The notes under the pieces are model-generated. The model was not told the origin of the DNA. It made no database searches and saw nothing but the letters and a program-made list of their open reading frames with translations. Position numbers and translations under genes: made by a program. From assembly GCA_014281115.1 (NCBI GenBank), contig JACONQ010000015.1, positions 2,232,001-2,296,000 on the forward strand: DNA of 64,000 bases, given 5' to 3'. The DNA comes from Laburnicola sp. R22_1. Its lineage: Eukaryota > Ascomycota > Dothideomycetes > Pleosporales > Didymosphaeriaceae. Position 1 is the first letter of the stretch. Each line of letters starts with the position of its first letter. Of the stretch, positions 55,118 to 64,000 are shown piece after piece.

Positions 55118-55757
55118 TCACTTGCCCCCTCCCTCAGCCTTCTTACCCCTCTCCTCCCCAATCTTCAGAATCGGTCCTACCACAAAACATTAGCACTAAT
55201 CCACTCATCCACGTACAAGCACAACTCTCAAAAAGAAATCCAAACTCACCACCAAGATACCTCGCAAGATCCTCCACCCAGCGTTGTCAACGTACCGTAG
55301 CGAATCTACGGCCCGTAGTTGCATAGGCCAAATACTGCACCGTGGAGCCGTGCAAGGGCCAATATGTATACTGTGCCCTATTCGGCTACATGTAGCCGCT
55401 ACGGGCCGTAGATTCGCTACGGTACGTTGACAACGCTGCCTCCACCGCCCCCGCCACCACAACCGCCTCCATTCCCCCAACCACATCTATATTCTCGAGC
55501 ACACACTGCATACTATCCAACCTAGCGCACTTCTCCGCATCATCCGGCGTGCTGGCGACTTGCTTGTCCACGGCGTCCAGGGGGGCGGCATCGAGCGTCT
55601 CGAGGTACGCGCCGCGGGCGCGCAGCGTGTCGATGGCGATGTTGTAGATTGCGGCGTTGGCGGGGGAGGCGGCGAGGCGGCGCTCGAGGCGGGGGATTGC
55701 GGCGCGGTATTTGGCCAGGGTTGGGGAGGGGGCGGTAGAAGTTGTGGGGGGCGCCAT
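55118..55757 (-). CDS. Small conserved-looking protein gene interrupted by a MITE
   Basis: ATG at 55757. The open frame reads MAPPTTSTAPSPTLAKYRAA, a helical middle (LERRLAASPANAAIYNIAI, ARLDSMQCVLENIDVVGG) and AVE, where a 160-bp MITE (55279-55438) enters the exon. As it stands, translation continues into the MITE for 17 residues and stops at 55386-55388, giving 123 aa. Without the MITE the frame continues DLARYLGG to a GTGAGT donor (intron 55177-55249, acceptor GTAG), then PILKIGEERGKKAEGGGK and a stop at 55118-55120, giving about 135 aa. That clean exon structure argues the gene was real before insertion. No family recognised. Confidence 0.6.
55279..55438. mobile_element. hAT-like MITE, 160 bp, perfect 40-bp inverted ends
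   Basis: The left arm 55279-55318 starts CAGCGTTGTCAACGTACCGT and its perfect reverse complement is at 55399-55438. An 8-bp direct duplication CCTCCACC flanks it (55271-55278 and 55439-55446), the length typical of hAT transposons. CAG..CTG ends are also hAT-like. The 80-bp centre has no coding capacity. Identical arms imply recent movement or little decay. Confidence 0.9.
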
Positions 55758-55993
55758 GTTTGGTAAGGTATTGTTGAGGGTTGTGGTGGAGAATTTGATG
55801 GTCTTGATGGGCGGGTTAAGGGTCTGGTTGACGCTGGTGGTGTGGGGAGAGGGGGATTGGGGTGTTTATAAGGGGGGAGGGAAGGGAAGGAAGTTCCAGG
55901 AGGCTAGGCTTCATTGGGTAGACGTGGTGAGATGCTTGTCACGCTGTGGTGGAAACTCGTTCTTCGAGAGATTGGCCTCCAAGAGCGTGGGTG

Positions 55994-56050
55994 CACTGCT
56001 TTCCCTCACAGCGTTTTACCGTGTACCGAAAGGTTTGCGAAGATTTTCCC
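55994..56050 (+). repeat. Dispersed ~55-bp repeat, copy c
   Basis: CTGCTTTCCCTCACAGCG, then TTTTACCGTGTACCGAAAGG and TTTGCGAAGATTTTCCC. It shares CACAGCGTTTTACCGT with copy b and ACCGTGTACCGAA with copy a. Confidence 0.5.
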
Positions 56051-56078
56051 TTGAGGTGTTGCCAACGAGACCCTCTTC

Positions 56079-56118
56079 GTCGAGAATGTTTAAATTCGTA
56101 TGTTACATCATTCTCGAC
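56079..56118. repeat. Small perfect inverted repeat
   Basis: GTCGAGAATG (56079-56088) and CATTCTCGAC (56109-56118) pair around a 20-nt AT-rich loop. It lies 30 bp beyond repeat copy c; role unknown. Confidence 0.5.
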
Positions 56119-57244
56119 ATACAATGTTTAAAAATCACCCAACACCAGGGACATCGTCACCAATTGACAGCCTCAAGTTCCACATGAACACATGAATCAT
56201 TTGTGCGTCACAAACCTCCCTTACCCACCCTATACACGCACATCCATCAATCTCCCCCAAAAGCTTTTATCATACCCAAACACTCGCAGACATGAGTTGC
56301 ATTCCATTGCAGACATCTGGAAATTTCCATCACCCACATGTGCAGAACCTGCCAACAAACACACTCACCCAGACTTCAAGCATCCCCCAAATCATTCTTA
56401 TTACTCAGATGCTAAGAAACTTACAACACCCTCATTCATTTGATTAATCTAGCCCAGCTCCATCCTTCCATGCGCATCCCAAACACCACGTGCAGAGTCC
56501 ACCCTTCGCACGACTCCGCCCCCACCCAAATAACACGCCCGTAGCTATGTAGGCGCACAACCCCCCCTTCAAACCCGCCCCGCCAGCCAAATAATCCGCG
56601 CGGTGGGGGCGTCGGACACACGTCTAGCAGAAATCAGATGTATGATATCATCTCACGTCCACATCCGCGACGATCGCGTGCCTAACCTAAAGCCTGAGAC
56701 TCGACTTCCGATGGAAGGAAGGAAGGAAGAAGCGTCGGGGTCCACGGGTCGGTATTGCGCACGTATACGTCTGACAGAGGCTATGATCAGGGCAAATCCA
56801 GATGCGAAAACCACATCGTTGGACATGCCTCCCCAACTACGACCCATCCGATCCGGCTCAAACGACACAATGCACGCAAGAAAATAATACTAATCGAGAT
56901 AGACTTAGCATTCTTTGAATAAAAAGACAAGACGGCAAGCCATGGTATATCCACCCGACCCAAGGGAGGGAGCATTGCTCTGCTCTCTACAAAAACGCCC
57001 GACGATCTATTTTGCCCCAAGAATAAACGTCTTTTCCGTGTGCAATGCGCCTTGAACGCCCCTGCACTCGACTCGTACAAAGGAGACACCTCGCCAACTC
57101 CGACTGCCCGGGTCTCTATCATACAGCAGGTCGTAATGCGGGCATCCGTTGTGCAAGCCACTGCGCGAGGCCGGGGGCCACAGCTACCCCACGCCCTATT
57201 CCCACCCAACGACAAGCGATAATGGCGTATTCGTATCAGCACTC

Positions 57245-58127
57245 TTACACTGGTAGGTTGAACTTCTTGCCTTGGATGACCCTGGTTGCGCGTTAGCCAC
57301 CTTGTTCTCTGGGGCAAGTAATGAACGCACTTGGTGTAGTAGATCCAGAAGAAATCCGAGTACAGAATGGTCTGGACGATGCCGGCGATGACGGCAATGG
57401 GGTCCCAGAAGCGCGGCACCTCGAAGAAGTATCGGTAGATCCAGTTGGGGATGTACAGCGCACGGTATGCGCCCAGGGCGAAGAGGTAGTGGGTGGTGAT
57501 GGTTTCGGCCTCGCCGGTTCTTTGCAGCATGAAGAGCTGGGGCAGGATTGCGACGGATTCAAGCCAGATGGAGAAGGCCCAGAGGATCTATGCCAGCCGT
57601 TAGCCTCTCCGGTTTCCCTACTGCCATCCATTGCCCACCTCAGTGAAGTTGTATTTGTACGGATACAGTATCGCCAGCAGCGCGCTGGCGCCGATGAGGT
57701 ATTGCACCTTGAAAGTATCGAGATTCGGGTCGTGGGTCGGCTTGTAGTCGTTGAGCATGAGGTACACCGTGTACGAGGCCGAGCTGATGAAGATGATCTT
57801 GAAGATGGTGTTGTAGAGCGACTTGGGCTCGTAGAAGGTCCAGAGAAGATCGATGTAGCGCGTAATGTAGACGATGAGATAGAGGAACTGCGACTTGAAC
57901 GAGATGCCGGACGCGCTCTGCTGCTGTTAGGCGATGCGCGCGGCGAGGGCGGGGCTATCGACGTACACTCGATGACTTCATCTTCTGCAGCAGGATCAAA
58001 ATGGACAGGAGATGGGAAAGGTCCCCTACACGGCAGCTATCAGCATGCGGCCGGGATGCCATGGTGGCGTGTTTCGCGGCCCGGGCAGCATCTTGGACGC
58101 ACCTAGTAATCGGAAGAGATTCATCAT
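57245..58127 (-). CDS. ERD2: ER lumen protein-retaining receptor (HDEL/KDEL receptor)
   Basis: Five exons (58103-58127, 57967-58025, about 57639-57917, 57331-57587, 57245-57281) give about 218 residues. The protein is a seven-helix Golgi receptor that returns HDEL-tagged ER proteins by COPI vesicles. Read: [102 protein letters not shown], and the last short exon [11 protein letters not shown]. Introns of 77, 49, 51 and 48 nt are assumed; the third exon's acceptor is ambiguous among three CAG repeats. It shares a 314-bp divergent promoter with the ENGase gene. Confidence 0.95.
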
Positions 58128-58441
58128 GGCAGCGCGCAGTCGGACCGCTCAGCTCTGTGCACAATGCGAGCGGGGAGGCCGATATGGGGTGGTGGGAGGA
58201 CGCTTCGCTGGGAGACTCGGAGTGAAATGAACACGTTTGGAGCTCAACGGCGATCCTTGCGTGCCAAGAGCTACCCCTGCCGTCGAATTCGCGGAGAGAC
58301 GTCACGGCCGCCGCGCACTCAGCACGCTTTTCAATGCGATTGATGTAATAAAGCGGCTTTTCTGTGCTTGGATATGTTTCTGTTTTTTTTGCTTGCGCAA
58401 GTTGTCCGCGGCGTCGACATGAAGGGTGACTTCCGCAGGGA
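58128..58441. promoter_or_regulatory. Divergent promoter ERD2/ENGase
   Basis: 314 bp between the two start codons with no other gene. A T-rich tract (58380-58392) lies near the ENGase start. No specific factor site is recognised. Confidence 0.5.
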
Positions 58442-60762
58442 ATGGTTCACGCACCTTCACCGTTAGAAGACACATACATTGCGCATCGCATCCTCGACGA
58501 GCTTAACATGGCCTATCTTCTCGGGTGGAAAGACATCCTGAGGCCTATTCGGGATGGCTACCGTCATCTGTTTCCTTCGCCAGACACCGGCCCAACACCC
58601 GAAGAGCGCGAGAAGCAGCGCCAGTTAGACCGTCTGAAGGGCTTCACCTACTTTGACAACTTTGATCAGCTAGGCGCCTGGACCGAAGCAGAAGCCGATC
58701 CAATCCAAAGAGCCAACACGCCGCTCCTGGCCCGGCCGCCTGCGGTCTTGAGAGACGGAGAACAGAAAGCCAATGTCCTGCTTTGTCACGACTATTCTGG
58801 CAATTATCACGAATATGAGGCTGCGCATGCAATTGGTGTGGAGGTCGAAAGCTATTCTTGCGAGCATTTGCAATTTGTAGATGCCTTCATATATTTCTCC
58901 CACAAGCTTGTCTGTGTCCCGCCTCCGTCGTGGACGAACACTCTGCACAGAAATGGCGTGAAAGTGTTCGGGACGTTACTTGTTGAGTCACAAACGCAGG
59001 GCTCGGAGAAGTTACTTCGGCGCACCAGTAATGATGACGGATTGGAAGATTCGGTCTTCCCGATGGCGAAGAAACTGTCCGGTATTGCTAAACATTACGG
59101 GTGAGTCATTTAGTTAATGGGTGCATGGGAGCAGCTGCTCATTCTGCACTTTTCAGGTTTGATGGCTGGCTGGTCAACATTGAGAAACCGTTTCCTTCGA
59201 ATGACTGGAATCCGCACATACTCGGGTCGTTCCTGTGTCATCTCAAGGAAGCGATGAGTCCCGACGGAGAGCTGATATGGTCTGTACAACTTTAGGACAC
59301 AGTCTTGCATGCTGGTCAATTGCTGACCCTGGCTAGGTACGATGCACTCACCATCGATAACAAGATTGCATATCAGAATGCATTGACGACAAAGAACATT
59401 ACATTTGCCTCAGCCTGTGGTGCTGTCCTCACTAACTACTGCTGGAAGGAAGGCAACGCCTGGCCTTCAAGAGATGTAGCTTTTCAATATAACCTACCAG
59501 CTGACAAGATATACTTCGGAGTGGATGTGTGGGCGCAGAACAAAACTACACTGATGCATCCCCGGGTCACCTACCCAGAGAAGGGAGGAGGCGGTACCAA
59601 CACTGGTGTTGCGGTTTCCAAGCTAGCTGAGATAGGTTTATCAGTGGGGGTTTTTGCACCTGCTTGGTCCTTCGAGCACTTTCCAGGTCGCGGAAGAGAG
59701 ATCGAACGTGCCATATGGGATGGCCATACGCTTCCAGATGATGCTACCTGCTCATGCGACAGCATGAATCTACAGCATCCATCTAATCGAGAATACCCTA
59801 TTACGCAGTCTGCTACACGATATCCTGCAGGCTCGGAAAGGTTCTTCTACACCGACTTCAGCGGAGCGATTGCTCGACACGGTGAGGGCGAAGCTCAACG
59901 GATATACAACGGCAACACGCTACATTCGCAGCTGGGCTCACAGTCTATTTTGCCGCATACGCTAGCTACGAGTGTAGCAGCCTCTCAGAGTGGGACTGGT
60001 ATCAATCTTCTGATCCATCGAATCGAAGCAGGTGAAACAAACACGCAACTGTGTATTGAAATGCGCAGCATCAATTCGACCAGGGCAAGCGTGGATCAGA
60101 TATACGAGAGTCAGCTACCTCTTTTCGGACTGGACATGCCAACCAACGGGTCGCTGCAGCTTACGATTTCATGTTTTGCCCTCTTGCGGGCGCCGGGGGC
60201 TGTGATTAGCCTCTATCTGAAATTTACGAAAGGAATCAAGTTTCTACGGCTGAAAGACATTGACAGTCCTCAATTGCTCGATTACTCGATTAATCATGAT
60301 CATGGCTCAGACAAGAACGTCCGCCTCCAAGAGTTGGGCGTTTACGTACGTGGCCCCGCCTTCGCGGCGGATCCAATACGCGTCTTAGAAGTGGATGAGA
60401 TACGTATCGTTCCCCCCAATCACCTCATGACAACAGCCAAATATGCTTTGGACGACATTCAGATTGTTAAACGTGGAGAGGGCGAAGCCCAACACTGGAG
60501 GCTACGATGGATGTATCAGAGCCTGACCGAAGCTGAACCATCGATACCCGATATGCCGTATAGCGACATCACCGGGCCGTTCTCTTACTTCCAGATTCAA
60601 ATGGACGGCGTCGAATTGGGTAGAGCATATGCACTGGAACATGTTTTGCCTACATTGTTTGTGACGGAGTTGGTAGGGAAGGATGTTGAAGTTGTGTTGA
60701 CTGGGGTTGGCTTTGAGGGGAGACGGCTTGCTCGCGTCGGACGGAGACTGCAGATACAGTGA
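58442..60762 (+). CDS. GH85 endo-beta-N-acetylglucosaminidase (cytosolic ENGase)
   Basis: Three exons (58442-59100, 59157-59279, 59337-60762) give 735 residues. Introns are 56 and 57 nt; the second uses GTCTGT as donor, and GCTGACC precedes the CTAG acceptor. The enzyme cleaves the chitobiose core of N-glycans. Landmarks: LKGFTYFDNFDQLGAWTE, NVLLCHDYSGNYHEYEA, and the catalytic pair N227/E229 in FDGWLVNIEKPF (Asn stabilises the oxazoline, Glu is the acid/base). These are followed by IWYDALTIDNKIAYQNAL, ACGAVLTNYCW, YFGVDVWAQN, APAWSFEHFPGR and a beta-rich C-terminus. There is no signal peptide, so it probably acts on misfolded-glycoprotein glycans in the cytosol. Confidence 0.93.
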
Positions 60763-61327
60763 GGCTTTTGATATGTCTGTGGTTGTATTGTATCATGGGT
60801 TGGAGCCCTGGAGAACCCCTTTGCACGTGTCTCCGACAGCCTTAGTTTGATCCATAATAGTCTGGCAAGCCGGGCCTGGAGAAAACACCCCCCCTAGTAA
60901 TCACACCTTATGATCACGACAGGCTGTTATATTTATTGCACCAGCGCAGCACCGCCTCGTGCGTGTTGCCTCATTAGCGTCACGTGTATACACTTTCCCG
61001 CTTCAAGCTTAAGCACGTCCAGCTGTTTGAAGACGCGCCAACGCAGACCAGCTCATCCTCGTTGCCAATTGATTTGCGCAGCTTCTCTGCTCTGCAGCAG
61101 CCCGTTCGTCGGCTTGCAATTTCTGGAGTAGTGCTGTAGCTGGTGAGTGGCCCCACGACGCATTATCAGCTGGGCTCCTGCCGCCGCACGCGAATTTTGG
61201 GCTCGTAGCGTCATAGCTCTCTCTCTCACTTCATTACGCGGCACGACTCTCACTTTCACTCCCATTTCACTTTCGCTCCATTTTCACTGACACGCCCACC
61301 TGCAGGCTATCGCGCCCGTCTTTCACC
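60763..61327. other. Intergenic, promoter of the EDC4-like gene
   Basis: 565 bp with no supported gene. CTCTCACTTC/CACTTTC-type pyrimidine tracts at about 61220-61290 are likely the core promoter and leader of the next gene. Confidence 0.5.
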
Positions 61328-64000
61328 ATGGCCGACCTGCAGGATCTGCTTGCCCGGCTTAATGGCCACCCTCCCTCTCACACCTACCAGCAACCCTCCG
61401 TCTCGTCACCCATCTTTTCGCCATCGCCCAGCGGACCACAACCGCATCATCAATCTGCGATCATGTCGCCAAACTCGTCAGCGGCGAACACGCCTGGCCC
61501 TGATCAGGCCGGCGCGTCGCAGCAGACACCCCAGCAACAGTCGGCGCAGCTGCTGAACCTGCTGCGCTTCAATTCGCAGCCCAGCGTTGCTCAAATGAGG
61601 CGCCCTTCGCAGAACACGCAGTCCTTGGACAGCACGCCCGCCCCGGGTCGCGCCGTCTCCGCTTCCGACCTCGTCGCGGGCTTCTTGGGCGGCAAATCGG
61701 GACACGCGTCCCCCAGCGCCGCACCGCCAGCTGCTCGTCCAGAGCCAGCCTCCGCGTCGGCACAGAACCCGCAGGCCCTTCTCATGAAGCTGCTGAACCA
61801 CCCAAAGCCCGCGCAGACCGATAGTCACTCGTCGCGTGCTTCAGCGGCAGCCTTCTCCCCGCCCGTCGTCTCACAGATACCAGAAACGGCTGTAGACGAC
61901 GTGGCCCAGGACCTGGCTGCCACGACGCTTGAGAACGCGCCCGCCGACCATACGGCAGTCGCCTCTCCGATGAGAGTTTTCGGATCGGAGGGGAACGACC
62001 AGTCCCAGTTCAAACCGGACACGCCTTCTCAGCCTGCCGAACCGCCTAGGTTCACCTATCGCAACCCATTCGAACAGTTGGAGGCTGCGAGCCCGCGAAA
62101 CAGGACTCCGGCTCCCGAGAGCTCGAAGCAGCCTGTACCCAAGATGGAGATACTGAAGCCTAAGCATGGCTTGGATGGATCCTCTTCGTCCACCAGCGGC
62201 GAGGGTAGGGCGCAGTCTAAGGTCCGCAAACTGTCGCCGGGTCTTGCGCCTCATTCTCACGAGACTGTGGCCGAAGCTGTGAGCGATCTAGGCGAGCAGG
62301 TTGGCAAAGAAATCGAATCGACACTCGCTGAAGCCGAGAGCAGTGTCGTGGCGGAAGCGGCCAAGGATCTGGAACGCACGCCGGCGGAAGACGTAAAAGA
62401 GATGGAAGATGCCGTGATCGAGACCGCCGCCGAGATCAAGAAGGAGCTTGAAGATGACAACAATATCAAGGCGCTCGAAGAAGAAGTGTCGAAGCCCATC
62501 GCCCAGGCTTTGAAGCAAGTCGCCGACGATGTTGCTCGGGGCGACGTAGCCGATAGCTGGGAGAGCGTCGAGGACAGTCCAGCGAAGGAGGAGGATCAGA
62601 CGGTAATAGTCTATAGGTTTCCGATGCGCGCTTTCGCTTCCATCACCGTGCAAGACCTGTCCAAACCACGCGTTGTTTTCCCGCGAGATTTGTTTATGGA
62701 CGTAGCTAGACTCAAGAAGGAGTTTGATCAGATCGATCGCTCTCTTGTGTCGGCTAGCAAGAATTTCATAGTGTACGCGATCGTTAAGAAAGGCGGCTTC
62801 CGCATAATCCGCCAGGAGAATGGACAGTGGCGCCAGGTGTTCGAGAATCATCAAGAGCGTCTCTTCAATGTCGCTCTCTGTGTGGGTGGTGAAGAATCGG
62901 TTCTGCCGTCTGTCGAGAGTGTCTTGGGCATTGGGGTCAACGGTACCGTCTTCTGGACCTCTGCTGATCCCGTCCTCGATACCCAATTCGACGAGCTGGA
63001 TTCAACCGGCCTCATCCTGCCGCCTTCGCCTTCGCAAGATGATAACACATCTGGCGGCCAGCTGAAGACGCGCGCGAAGCCATCATCTCGTCACCCTGAG
63101 TTTTTCGCTATCGGCCGCGGAAAGGCTATCCACATCATCTGGCCTAGCGTTGCTGCCGAGTATGTGCGCCCCAACTCGCGCATCGTCCACACGGAGAAGC
63201 TCTACAAGGAGCGCTCACTCAAGATCTTGACTGGCAAGGCTGGTAAAGACTTCACTTTCAGCGAGGACGACACTGTAATTGTTTCCTTGGACAAAGCCGG
63301 TCGCATGCGCTTCTGGGACATTCGGCCACTTATCGATCCCAAGATGGCGAATCTGTCAGTCCCGACGCCGGTAGAGGTCTCCGAGACCATGCTCGAGTTT
63401 CATACCACCTCTGCGAACGCCAAATCGTGGCCCACGTCAGTGTTCTTTTTTGACAAGGACAAACCCTTTAACAAAGGGATTGCTTTGAGATACGTAATGG
63501 TCGGCATGAAGCAGAACCATACCTTCCAGTTGTGGGACTTGGGCTTGGGCAAGGCTGTTCAAGAGATCAACTTGCCCCACGAGAAGGAATCCGATGCCAT
63601 CTGCAGCGTCGGCTTCCACCCAAAGACGGGTATCATGGCTGTTGCTCACCCTACGCGCAACTCCATCTTCTTCGTCCACGTATCATGCCCGCGGTACAAT
63701 TTGCCCGTCATGAACCAAGCCTCGTATATCTCACGTATCGTGAACAAGAGCAACGACAGGAGTCAGCAGCTTCCTCCTGTTAACGCAACGGCCATCATGA
63801 CCAGCATCACTGAATACTCGTTCACTTCCAAGGGCCAGATCCGTAGTCTCCACATGCTCAACGAGCCTGCTGGCCCGCCTGATGTCGATGATCCTGACAA
63901 TACAGCTCTGTTCGAGCTTTATGTGATGCACTCCAAGGGCGTGTGCACAGTGCGCATCCGACGAAGTGACCTGGGCTGGAAAAAGGAAGGCGAGCCTATG
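61328..64000 (+). CDS. EDC4/Pdc1-like mRNA-decapping scaffold, N-terminal part (runs off the window)
   Basis: Uninterrupted 891 codons from the ATG at 61328 to the last base, without a stop. Residues 1-420 are low-complexity: a short start helix MADLQDLLARLNG, two leucine-rich short motifs (AQLLNLLRF, ALLMKLLNHP) of the kind that bind decapping factors, then an Ala/Glu-rich helical stretch. From about residue 425 a WD40-like propeller begins: VIVYRFPMRAFASITVQD, NFIVYAIVKKGGFRII, PEFFAIGRGKAIHIIWPS, VIVSLDKAGRMRFWDIRPL, NHTFQLWDLGLG, ICSVGFHPKTGIMAVAHPTR. This layout matches fungal EDC4-type scaffolds of P-bodies. The C-terminal helical half lies outside. The specific family assignment is inference. 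Confidence 0.72.
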   Translation, partial: MADLQDLLARLNGHPPSHTYQQPSVSSPIFSPSPSGPQPHHQSAIMSPNSSAANTPGPDQAGASQQTPQQQSAQLLNLLRFNSQPSVAQMRRPSQNTQSLDSTPAPGRAVSASDLVAGFLGGKSGHASPSAAPPAARPEPASASAQNPQALLMKLLNHPKPAQTDSHSSRASAAAFSPPVVSQIPETAVDDVAQDLAATTLENAPADHTAVASPMRVFGSEGNDQSQFKPDTPSQPAEPPRFTYRNPFEQLEAASPRNRTPAPESSKQPVPKMEILKPKHGLDGSSSSTSGEGRAQSKVRKLSPGLAPHSHETVAEAVSDLGEQVGKEIESTLAEAESSVVAEAAKDLERTPAEDVKEMEDAVIETAAEIKKELEDDNNIKALEEEVSKPIAQALKQVADDVARGDVADSWESVEDSPAKEEDQTVIVYRFPMRAFASITVQDLSKPRVVFPRDLFMDVARLKKEFDQIDRSLVSASKNFIVYAIVKKGGFRIIRQENGQWRQVFENHQERLFNVALCVGGEESVLPSVESVLGIGVNGTVFWTSADPVLDTQFDELDSTGLILPPSPSQDDNTSGGQLKTRAKPSSRHPEFFAIGRGKAIHIIWPSVAAEYVRPNSRIVHTEKLYKERSLKILTGKAGKDFTFSEDDTVIVSLDKAGRMRFWDIRPLIDPKMANLSVPTPVEVSETMLEFHTTSANAKSWPTSVFFFDKDKPFNKGIALRYVMVGMKQNHTFQLWDLGLGKAVQEINLPHEKESDAICSVGFHPKTGIMAVAHPTRNSIFFVHVSCPRYNLPVMNQASYISRIVNKSNDRSQQLPPVNATAIMTSITEYSFTSKGQIRSLHMLNEPAGPPDVDDPDNTALFELYVMHSKGVCTVRIRRSDLGWKKEGEPM

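Larger units (their letters stand above)
55758..57244. other. 1.5-kb region without a supported gene
   Basis: Upstream sequence of the MITE-hit gene, then repeat copy c and a small inverted repeat at 56079-56118. The last part is the 3' flank of ERD2. Open frames here have no recognisable pattern. Confidence 0.45.

Overview
The window looks like a chromosome segment of a filamentous ascomycete (Pezizomycotina, probably a Dothideomycete). The evidence is intron-bearing genes with short introns (mostly 45-140 nt, GT..AG, CTAAC/CTGAC-type branch sites), fungal families (LYS4, SER1, CYC2-like, ERD2, GH85 ENGase, fungal CE15, EDC4-like), and AT-rich blocks of dead transposons. In those blocks CAG/CAA codons have become TAG/TAA and TpA is abundant, as expected of repeat-induced point mutation (RIP).

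Layout. 1-9,850 is an AT-rich transposon block. It holds a pogo/Fot1-type DNA transposon relic cut by the left window edge, an AT minisatellite, three copies of a ~120-bp repeat, and a 7.3-kb Ty1/copia-like LTR element inserted in one of those copies. 9,850-19,300 is gene space: a small secreted protein, a wax-synthase-like MBOAT, a CYC2-like flavoprotein with a frame break, a Dabb stress protein and an alpha-glucoside-type sugar transporter. 19,400-23,215 is a second block with two pogo relics inserted 20 bp apart, each at a TA, inside a copy of a short repeat. Another copy of that repeat interrupts a beta-xylosidase gene at 38.2 kb. 25.7-34.2 kb carries a divergent amino-acid biosynthesis pair (homoaconitase for lysine, phosphoserine aminotransferase for serine) sharing a perfect Gcn4/CpcA site, then a seven-helix receptor-like protein.

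35-43 kb is a secretome and cell-wall section: a mucin-like secreted protein, a broken GH3 beta-xylosidase, a beta-lactamase-fold secreted protein and a CE15 glucuronoyl-esterase-like enzyme. 43.6-64 kb is mostly conserved housekeeping: an RBR ubiquitin ligase, a THEM6-like hotdog protein, Tma64/eIF2D, RNase H2 subunit A, an unknown protein with a repeated phospho-motif, a small gene whose last coding exon is hit by a hAT-like MITE, the ERD2 HDEL receptor, a cytosolic ENGase and an EDC4/Pdc1-like decapping scaffold running off the right edge.

The most unusual signals are mobile-element events rather than a new pathway: (1) a 160-bp MITE with perfect 40-bp inverted ends and an 8-bp target duplication inside a coding exon; (2) a nested insertion history linking the 19-23 kb block to the broken xylosidase; (3) a shared direct-repeat architecture in the ends of three pogo relics. 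Exon boundaries were worked out by eye from reading frame, splice consensus and family conservation; no database search was run.
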